Source: Acidobacteriota bacterium (GTDB taxonomy: Bacteria > Acidobacteriota > Vicinamibacteria > Vicinamibacterales > Fen-181). Taken from it: a DNA stretch of 15,347 bases. The translations under genes were made by a program, and so were the position numbers. Of this stretch, positions 9,989-15,347 are shown piece after piece (position 1 is the stretch's first letter; every line of letters begins with the position of its first letter). The DNA lies in contig JAJXZZ010000010.1 of the NCBI GenBank assembly GCA_021779795.1, forward strand, positions 1 through 15,347. Direction: 5' to 3'. The notes below the pieces were generated by a model. That model worked only from the letters and a program-made list of their open reading frames with translations, made no database searches and was not told where the DNA came from.

Positions 9989-11584
9989 ATGCGACACCGC
10001 CTCACGCTCGTTCTCGCGGCCATCGTCTGCGCGGCGGCCCTGCCCGGCGCCCGTTCAGAATCGCCGCGAGCGGCCATCGACGCCTGGATCGCCAGCCACC
10101 AGCAGGCGATCGTCGGCGAACTGGTGGACCTGGCGGCCATCCCCGATATCGCCGCGGACAAGCCCGACATCGCCCGCAACGTGGACGCCCTGAAGGCGCT
10201 GCTCGTGCGGCACGGCTTGACGGCCGAGGCGCTGCCGACCGCCGGCAATCCCCTGGTCTACGGCGAACTGAACGTCCCCGGCGCCGCGGGGACGCTCCTC
10301 GTCTACGCCCATTACGACGGACAGCCGGTGGACCCGAAGCACTGGCAGCAGCCCGACCCGTTCAAGGCGGTCCTGCGCGACGGCAGGCTCGAGGACGGCG
10401 CCAGCCTCGTCCCCGGCCCCGTCGCGCGCGCTCGCTACGAGCCCGACTGGCGCCTCTACGCCCGCTCGGTCTCCGACGACAAGTCGCCGATCGTCGCGCT
10501 CCTCGCGGCGCTCGACGCGCTGAAGGCCGCCGGGCGCCGCCCGGCATCCAACGTGCACGTGGTGCTCGACGGCGAGGAGGAGGCCGGGTCGCCCAGCCTC
10601 GTCGGCGCCATCGCGCGCTACCGGCAGAAGCTGGCCGCCGACGCCATCGTGATCCTCGACGGCCCCGTGCACCCGAGCGGGCGCCCGACGGTGACGTTCG
10701 GGGCCCGCGGCATCCTCACCTTCGAGCTGACGGTGTTCGGCCCGAAGTTCCCGCTCCACAGCGGCCACTACGGCAACTGGGTGCCCAACCCGGCCTTCGA
10801 ACTGGTCCGCCTGCTGGCGTCGATGAAGGACGACCGCGGCCGCGTGCTCGTCCCCGGCTTCTACGACGGCCTCGAGCCGCTCTCGCCCGAGGAGCAACAG
10901 ATGCTGGCGGCGGTGCCGGACGACGAGGCGGCGCTCGAGAAGCTGTTCGGCATCTCGGCGGTCGAGCAGCCCGGGCTGTCGCTCCAGGACGCGGTGCAGC
11001 GCCCCTCGCTCAACATCCGGGGGCTGTCGAGCGGGTTCGTCGGCGCCGGCGCGCGCACGATCATCCCCGACCGCGCGACGGCCGACATCGACATCCGCCT
11101 CGTGAAGGAGACGCCGTCCGCGGCGATGCTCGAGCGGGTGAAGGCGCACATCGCGAAGCAGGGCTTCTTCATCGTCGATCGCGATCCGGACGATGCGACG
11201 CGGGCGGCCCACCCCCGGATCGTGAAGCTGACGGTGGAAGGCGGCGAGACCAACGCGTATCGCACCTCCCCGCTCGCGCCGGCGTCGCGCGCGGTGGTGG
11301 CGGCCATCACGCGGATGTTCGGGGAGCCGCCGGTGCAGATCCGCACGATGGGCGGCACCGTGCCGATCGCGCCGTTCATCCAGGCGATGGGCGTGCCCGC
11401 GATCGGCGTGCCGATCGTCAACTTCGACAACAACCAGCACGCCGAGAACGAGAACCTGCGCGTGGGGACGTTCTTCACGGGAATCACGACGCTCGCGGCG
11501 GTGCTGACGGCGCCGGTCCCGGCGGTCGCGCATCCTGCCCCCTCGCCCGTTCACCCGGCCGCCGGCGCGGCCCATCAGCGGTGA
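9989..11584 (+). CDS. Exported M20-family metallopeptidase
   Basis: This 531-residue protein has a signal peptide (MRHRLTLVLAAIVCAAALPGARS), so it probably acts outside the cytoplasm. The M20 two-zinc site is recognisable: His108 in YAHYDGQP, bridging Asp163 in SVSDDKSP, base Glu197 and ligand Glu198 in DGEEEAGS, Asp224 in VILDGP, and His484 in NNQHAENE. The dimerisation/lid domain (about 235-365) contains HSGHYGNWVPNP, including His258. Members release amino acids from dipeptides or peptides. The usual DDKG reads DDKS here, and the C-terminal tail after about residue 508 is a Pro/Ala-rich extension. The frame is open far upstream through the heptamer array, but ATG 9989 begins the signal peptide and is chosen. 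The next gene follows after 5 bp, suggesting co-transcription. Confidence 0.93.
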   Translation: MRHRLTLVLAAIVCAAALPGARSESPRAAIDAWIASHQQAIVGELVDLAAIPDIAADKPDIARNVDALKALLVRHGLTAEALPTAGNPLVYGELNVPGAAGTLLVYAHYDGQPVDPKHWQQPDPFKAVLRDGRLEDGASLVPGPVARARYEPDWRLYARSVSDDKSPIVALLAALDALKAAGRRPASNVHVVLDGEEEAGSPSLVGAIARYRQKLAADAIVILDGPVHPSGRPTVTFGARGILTFELTVFGPKFPLHSGHYGNWVPNPAFELVRLLASMKDDRGRVLVPGFYDGLEPLSPEEQQMLAAVPDDEAALEKLFGISAVEQPGLSLQDAVQRPSLNIRGLSSGFVGAGARTIIPDRATADIDIRLVKETPSAAMLERVKAHIAKQGFFIVDRDPDDATRAAHPRIVKLTVEGGETNAYRTSPLAPASRAVVAAITRMFGEPPVQIRTMGGTVPIAPFIQAMGVPAIGVPIVNFDNNQHAENENLRVGTFFTGITTLAAVLTAPVPAVAHPAPSPVHPAAGAAHQR

Positions 11585-11589
11585 CGATC

Positions 11590-13623
11590 ATGATCGACAG
11601 ACGAGAGTTCCTCGCCTCGGTGGCCGCCGGCGTCGCGGCCAGCGCCGTGCCCCTCGACGCTTCCGCCCGGACGACGGGCGGCGCCGACGCCGAGCAGCCC
11701 CATCCGCCCGCGGCTGGCCTGGCGCCGCTGGCCTTCACGCCGCTGCCGCTCGGCGCGGTGCGCCCCGGCGGCTGGCTCGCGCGGCAACTGCGCATCCAGG
11801 CCGACGGCCTGAGCGGCCACCTCGACGAGTTCTGGCCCGACGTGGCCGACAGCCAGTGGTTCGGCGGGAAAGCCGAGGGCTGGGAGCGCGCGCCCTACTG
11901 GCTCGACGGCGCGATCCCGCTGGCCTGGCTGATCGGGGATCGCCCGCTGCAGGAGCGCATCACGCGCCACGTCGAGTTCATCCTCGCGCACCAGCGGGCG
12001 GACGGCTGGTACCACGTCTACCCGGAGGACGCGGCCGCGAAGCGGTACGACATCTGGGCGATCCTGCTGGCCAACAAGGCGCTCGCCCAGTACCACGACG
12101 CCACGGGCGACGCGCGGGCGCTCGCCGCCGTCACGCGAAGCCTGTCGGCGCTCCGCTCGGGGCTCGACCGCACGCCGCTCTACGGGTGGGGCAAGTTCCG
12201 CTGGTTCGAGGGGCTGGTCCCGACCTACTACGTTTACGAGCGCGCGCCCGAGCCGTGGCTGCTCGACCTGGCGCACAAGCTGCGGGCGCAGGGCGTGGAC
12301 TACCGCGCCCTCTTCGCGACCGGCGACCTGGCCGTGCCGACGCCGCGGCGCGGCCTCTGGAAGTGGACCAAGCACGTGGTCAACACCGGCATGGCCGCCA
12401 AGGCGTCGGCCCTCTCATGGCGCCTCGACCGGCGCCAGGCCGACCGTGAGTTCGGCCGCGGGATGATCGACTTCCTCGACCGCCACCACGGCCAGGTGAC
12501 CGGGATGTTCGGCGGCGACGAGTGCCTCGCCGGCCGGAACCCGCTCCAGGGCACCGAGCTGTGCTCGGTCGTCGAGTTCATGTACTCGCTCGAGCACCTG
12601 TTCTCGACCTTCGGCGACCCGTTCTTCGGCGACCGGCTCGAGCGCGTCGCCTTCAACGCGCTGCCCGCCGCGTTCGCCCCGGACATGTGGTCGCACCAGT
12701 ACGACCAGCAGGTCAACCAGGCCCAGTGCACCATCAACCCGGATCACAACTGGACGACCAACGGCCCCGAGTCGAACCTCTACGGCCTCGAGCCCAACTT
12801 CGGCTGCTGCACGTCGAACATGCACCAGGGCTGGCCGAAGTTCACCGCCCACCTCTGGATGGCCTCGCCCGACGGCGGCCTCGTGGTCGCGGCGTGGGCG
12901 CCGTGCCGCGTGGAGGCAAAGGTGCGCGGCGTACCGGTCCGCGTGGAGGTGGAAACCGACTATCCCTTCCGCGACACCGTCGATCTCGTCGTCGACGCCT
13001 CGGCGCCGGTGCGCTTCCCGCTCCGCCTCCGCGTGCCCGAGTGGGCGGAGGGGGCGACGCTGCGCGTCGGGTCCGATCCGGCGTTGCCGATGCGGCCGGG
13101 ATCGCTGCACCTGGTCGATCGGAGCTGGGACGCGAAGCCCGTACGCCTCGCGCTGCGCTTCCCCATGCGGCCGAAGGTCACGACCGGCTACGACGAAGCG
13201 GTGGCCGTCGAGCGCGGGCCGCTCGTCTACTCGCTGCGCATCGGCGAGGAATGGACGCGCGTCAACGCCGACAAGCCGCACCGCGAGCTGCCGCACGGCG
13301 ATTTCGAGGTGAGGCCGACGACGCCGTGGAACTACGGCCTGGTGATCGACCCGGGCCGCCCCGAGGCCGGCCTTGCGTTCGAGGAGCGGCCCGTCGGCGA
13401 GCGGCCGTTCTCGCCCGAGGGCGCCGGTGTGGTGGCGCACGCGCGCGGCCGGCAGATTCCCGCGTGGAAGCTGGCGCACGGGTGGGCGGGCGAGATCTCG
13501 CCGGCCGACGTGGCCTGGTCCGACCCGTCGAAGGCCGTGACCGATCAGCCGGAGGAGGCGATCACGCTCGTCCCGTACGGCTGCACGAACATTCGGATCA
13601 CCGAGTTTCCGCGCGTGGGATGA
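11590..13623 (+). CDS. Tat-exported glycoside hydrolase, GH127/DUF1680 (beta-L-arabinofuranosidase-like)
   Basis: This is a 677-residue protein. It opens with a twin-arginine signal, DRREFL at residues 3-8 followed by a hydrophobic stretch, so it is probably exported folded, in keeping with a zinc enzyme. Residues about 46-430 form the alpha/alpha-barrel, with YWLDGAIPLAWL, DGWYHVYPE and the GH127 active-site signatures: Glu311 in GGDECLAGRNP (candidate acid/base), Glu323 and Cys325 in GTELCSVVEF, and Cys406-Cys407 in FGCCTSN. In characterised GH127 beta-L-arabinofuranosidase a glutamate and three cysteines bind zinc, and one cysteine is the nucleophile; all four positions are present. Beta-domains follow to the C-terminus. 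The precise sugar is not decided by sequence. ATG 11590 is preferred, with GGTGA 5 nt upstream; a GTG at 11581, overlapping the M20 stop as GTGA, is in frame and possible. Confidence 0.93.
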   Translation: MIDRREFLASVAAGVAASAVPLDASARTTGGADAEQPHPPAAGLAPLAFTPLPLGAVRPGGWLARQLRIQADGLSGHLDEFWPDVADSQWFGGKAEGWERAPYWLDGAIPLAWLIGDRPLQERITRHVEFILAHQRADGWYHVYPEDAAAKRYDIWAILLANKALAQYHDATGDARALAAVTRSLSALRSGLDRTPLYGWGKFRWFEGLVPTYYVYERAPEPWLLDLAHKLRAQGVDYRALFATGDLAVPTPRRGLWKWTKHVVNTGMAAKASALSWRLDRRQADREFGRGMIDFLDRHHGQVTGMFGGDECLAGRNPLQGTELCSVVEFMYSLEHLFSTFGDPFFGDRLERVAFNALPAAFAPDMWSHQYDQQVNQAQCTINPDHNWTTNGPESNLYGLEPNFGCCTSNMHQGWPKFTAHLWMASPDGGLVVAAWAPCRVEAKVRGVPVRVEVETDYPFRDTVDLVVDASAPVRFPLRLRVPEWAEGATLRVGSDPALPMRPGSLHLVDRSWDAKPVRLALRFPMRPKVTTGYDEAVAVERGPLVYSLRIGEEWTRVNADKPHRELPHGDFEVRPTTPWNYGLVIDPGRPEAGLAFEERPVGERPFSPEGAGVVAHARGRQIPAWKLAHGWAGEISPADVAWSDPSKAVTDQPEEAITLVPYGCTNIRITEFPRVG

Positions 13624-13722
13624 GGGCGGCGCGGCCGGGCTGGCAGCCGATCACGGTCGGACGCCGGGAGTGACGAGAAGCCGGCTGCGGACGAGCCGGA
13701 TCGCACGTGCCGACCGCCGTCG

Positions 13723-13785
13723 TCAGCCCTCGGCCCTCAGCCCTCGGCCTTCAGCCCTCAGCCTTCAGCCCTCAGCCCTCAGCCA
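13723..13785 (-). repeat. Second heptanucleotide array, 9 units, overlapping the RidA stop codon
   Basis: On the plus strand nine units run TCAGCCC, TCGGCCC, TCAGCCC, TCGGCCT, TCAGCCC, TCAGCCT, TCAGCCC, TCAGCCC, TCAGCCA. Read in the direction of the RidA gene the unit is GGCTGAG or a close variant, so it shares the GGCT core and 7-bp length with the array at 9781-9917. The TGA stop codon of the RidA gene (13781-13779) is part of the last unit. The array fills 40% of the gap between two convergent genes. Confidence 0.93.
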
Positions 13786-14162
13786 ACGGCCGCAATGGCG
13801 TCCATCTCGACCCGGTAGCCGTAGTGCAGCGGCGAGACCGGCACCACGGCGCGCGCGGGCCGGTGCTCGCCGAACATCTCGGCGTAGAGCCGGTTGAACG
13901 TCGGCCAGTCGCCGACGTCCGAGATGTAGACGGTGCACTTGATCACCCGCGACAGATCCGAGCCCGCCCCCTCGACGGCGGCCCGCACGTTGGCCAGCAC
14001 CTGGCGCGCCTGCTCGTCGAAGCTCGCCGCCGGCGGCAGCGGCCCGCTCGGCGCAATCGGCAACTGGCCCGACACGTAGGCCACGCCGTGGTGGACGACG
14101 ACGTGGCTGTAGTGCCCGCCGGGCCGGGCCATCGTCCCGGGATCGATCCGCGTCACGCTCAT
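13779..14162 (-). CDS. RidA-family enamine/imine deaminase
   Basis: This 127-residue protein has the usual length of the RidA/YjgF family, a cytoplasmic trimer that hydrolyses reactive enamines and imines such as 2-aminoacrylate to the keto acid plus ammonia. Diagnostic features are VAYVSGQLP (27-35), RVIKCTVYISDVGDW (72-86), Arg104 in RPARAVV, matching the substrate-carboxylate-binding Arg105 of RidA, and Glu119 in YRVEMDAIA, matching the catalytic-site Glu120. Their presence suggests an active deaminase. The start at 14162 was chosen because GGAGG at 14173-14169 lies 6 nt upstream; the in-frame ATG at 14168 touches that site and is less likely. The start overlaps the stop of the upstream PLP-enzyme gene as TGATG, so the two are almost certainly co-transcribed and translationally coupled. 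Confidence 0.95.
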   Translation of the reverse strand: MSVTRIDPGTMARPGGHYSHVVVHHGVAYVSGQLPIAPSGPLPPAASFDEQARQVLANVRAAVEGAGSDLSRVIKCTVYISDVGDWPTFNRLYAEMFGEHRPARAVVPVSPLHYGYRVEMDAIAAVG

Positions 14163-15298
14163 CACCATCCTCCGAACCGCGCCCAGTGCGCGAGCACCTC
14201 GCGGGAGCCGTCCACGACGTGGTACTCGGCGTGCTGGGCGGCCGTGGCGCACGCGTGGTTGGGCAGGATCCGCAGCCTGGTCCCCACGCGAAAGCGCTCC
14301 CAGTCGATCGGCCCGCCGTCGCGCCGCGACACCAGGCCGTGCTCCTGGTTGGCGCCGTGCATCACCAAGCCGTCGAGGCTTCGCCCGTCGGCGTCGAGCA
14401 CCGTCCCGTAGCCCTGGTCCACCGCCTGGCCCGCCGTGCCGCGGTCGCGCGACACGGCCATCCAGCCGCCGTCGGTGACCAGCCAGCCCTTCTCGCGCTG
14501 CTGGCCGATGACGCTCACGAGCACCGAGAGCGCGATGTCGTCGGCCGAGCAGACGCCGAGGCCGGCCATCACGAGGTCCTGGAAGACGAAGACGCCGGCG
14601 CGCACCTCGGTGACGCCCGCGAGGCGGCGCGCGAACGTCGCCGTCGGCGTGGAGCCGACGCTCACGATGGGCGCCTGGTGGCCGGCGGCCCGCAGGCGCC
14701 CGGCCGCGCGCGCGACGGCGGCCCGCTCCTGCTCGGCCATCGCCGCGATGGCGTCCACCGAGCGGCAGTCGTACGAGGCGCCGGCGTGCGTCATGACGCC
14801 GCGGCACGAGGCGCCCGTCGTCAGCGCGGCCGCCACGTCCAGCAGCGCCGGGCCTTCGGGCTTGACGCCGCCGCGGTGACCGTCGGAGTCGATCTCGACG
14901 AGCGCGGGGATCCCGCGCCGCCGTTCCGCGCAGAAGGCCGACAGGTCGCGGGCCGCCTCGACGCCGTCGAGGATCACCGTGAGGTCGCAGCCGCGGGCGC
15001 GGAGGTCGGCGACGTGCGCCAGCTTGCCCGGCTCGATCCCGACGGCGTAGAGGATGTCGGTGACGCCGCCAGCGAAGAACTGCTCGGCCTCCTTGAGCGT
15101 GGACACGGTGATCGGCCCCCGCGGCGTGGGCATCAGGCGGCGGGCCACGTCGAGGCTCTTGCAGGTCTTCACGTGCGGCCTGAAGCCGACGCCGAGCGCG
15201 TCCAGGCGACCGCGCAGCCGCGCGATGTTCCGGTCCATGCGCCCCTGGTCGAGCACGAGCGCGGGAGTCGAGAGGTCGTCGAGTCGCACGGGAGACAT
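14162..15298 (-). CDS. PLP-dependent alanine-racemase-fold enzyme, D-serine dehydratase/D-threonine aldolase family
   Basis: This is a 378-residue cytoplasmic enzyme. The N-terminal fold-type III TIM barrel shows STPALVLDQGRMDRNI (10-25), the PLP-binding lysine Lys44 in RPHVKTCKS, VEIDSDGHRGG (134-144) and MTHAGASY (169-176). The C-terminal domain carries the metal-site motif PNHACATAAQH with His348 and Cys350. In eukaryotic-type D-serine dehydratase the zinc ligands are a His-x-Cys pair, whereas in characterised D-threonine aldolase the second ligand is Asp; the cysteine here therefore leans toward dehydratase. That enzyme converts D-serine to pyruvate and ammonia through 2-aminoacrylate. 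The substrate is not proven, and D-threonine or 3-hydroxyaspartate are alternatives. ATG 15298 follows a weak GGTGA at 15307-15303. The RidA gene overlaps its stop codon. Nothing is recognised in the 49 bases upstream before the window edge. Confidence 0.9.
   Translation of the reverse strand: MSPVRLDDLSTPALVLDQGRMDRNIARLRGRLDALGVGFRPHVKTCKSLDVARRLMPTPRGPITVSTLKEAEQFFAGGVTDILYAVGIEPGKLAHVADLRARGCDLTVILDGVEAARDLSAFCAERRRGIPALVEIDSDGHRGGVKPEGPALLDVAAALTTGASCRGVMTHAGASYDCRSVDAIAAMAEQERAAVARAAGRLRAAGHQAPIVSVGSTPTATFARRLAGVTEVRAGVFVFQDLVMAGLGVCSADDIALSVLVSVIGQQREKGWLVTDGGWMAVSRDRGTAGQAVDQGYGTVLDADGRSLDGLVMHGANQEHGLVSRRDGGPIDWERFRVGTRLRILPNHACATAAQHAEYHVVDGSREVLAHWARFGGW
14169..14173 (-). promoter_or_regulatory. 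Ribosome-binding site that decides the RidA start
   Basis: GGAGG on the minus strand lies inside the 3' end of the upstream PLP-enzyme gene, 6 nt before ATG 14162 and directly against the other candidate ATG at 14168. Standard spacing therefore selects 14162. Confidence 0.8.
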
Positions 15299-15347
15299 GC
15301 TATCACCGGCTCGCGGCTCGCGGGCGTCAGCGGCCTTGAGCCTCTTC

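Noticed and set aside
10055..11575. 506-codon minus-strand frame opposite the M20 gene
   Set aside because: It is Arg/His/Val-rich antisense sequence without motifs; the plus strand carries the full M20 zinc site.
9958..11589. Fusion of the GH127 gene with 544 upstream codons
   Set aside because: The upstream part lies in a shifted frame over the M20 gene and is not protein-like; the Tat signal at 11590 marks the real N-terminus.

Overview
The window is GC-rich, densely coded DNA with very strong third-position GC bias, which explains why long spurious antisense frames run opposite almost every gene. Three things together point to an Acidobacteriota-like bacterium, possibly of the Vicinamibacteria type: a VWFA-related protein of the acidobacterial kind, a very large Oar-like TonB-dependent receptor with an N-terminal carboxypeptidase-regulatory domain, and several secreted enzymes. 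That assignment is an inference from gene content; no rRNA or other taxonomic marker is present. No tRNA, rRNA, insertion sequence, prophage or CRISPR array was seen.

Left part (1-6392). The 3' end of a DinB-family gene (+) converges with a secreted alpha/beta hydrolase gene (-). Upstream of the hydrolase, on the same strand, is a 1286-residue TonB-dependent receptor gene. A textbook intrinsic terminator with a UUCG tetraloop separates the two, so they are probably mostly separate transcription units. The receptor and the divergent VWFA gene share a 463-bp intergenic region. This region holds an unusual set of imperfect repeats at a period of about 62 bp that can form hairpins.

Middle part (6393-9988). 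The VWFA-domain protein (+) converges with a dihaem cytochrome c peroxidase/MauG-family gene (-). That gene is in turn divergent from a small Rho_N-domain protein gene (+). Right after the small gene lies an array of about 19 GGCT-starting heptamers.

Right part (9989-15347). An exported M20 metallopeptidase gene and a Tat-exported GH127/DUF1680-type glycoside hydrolase gene (+) are separated by only 5 bp. They converge with an operon on the minus strand that encodes a PLP-dependent D-serine dehydratase/D-threonine aldolase-fold enzyme followed by a RidA enamine deaminase, overlapping as TGATG. RidA consumes the reactive 2-aminoacrylate that serine dehydratases release, so this pair makes biochemical sense. 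A second, related heptamer array supplies the RidA stop codon.

The genes look like a mixture of envelope uptake, polymer breakdown and housekeeping detoxification functions rather than one dedicated system. I see no convincing new defence or mobile system. The structures most worth a second look are the receptor leader repeats, the two related heptamer arrays at gene 3' ends, and the dehydratase-RidA coupling.
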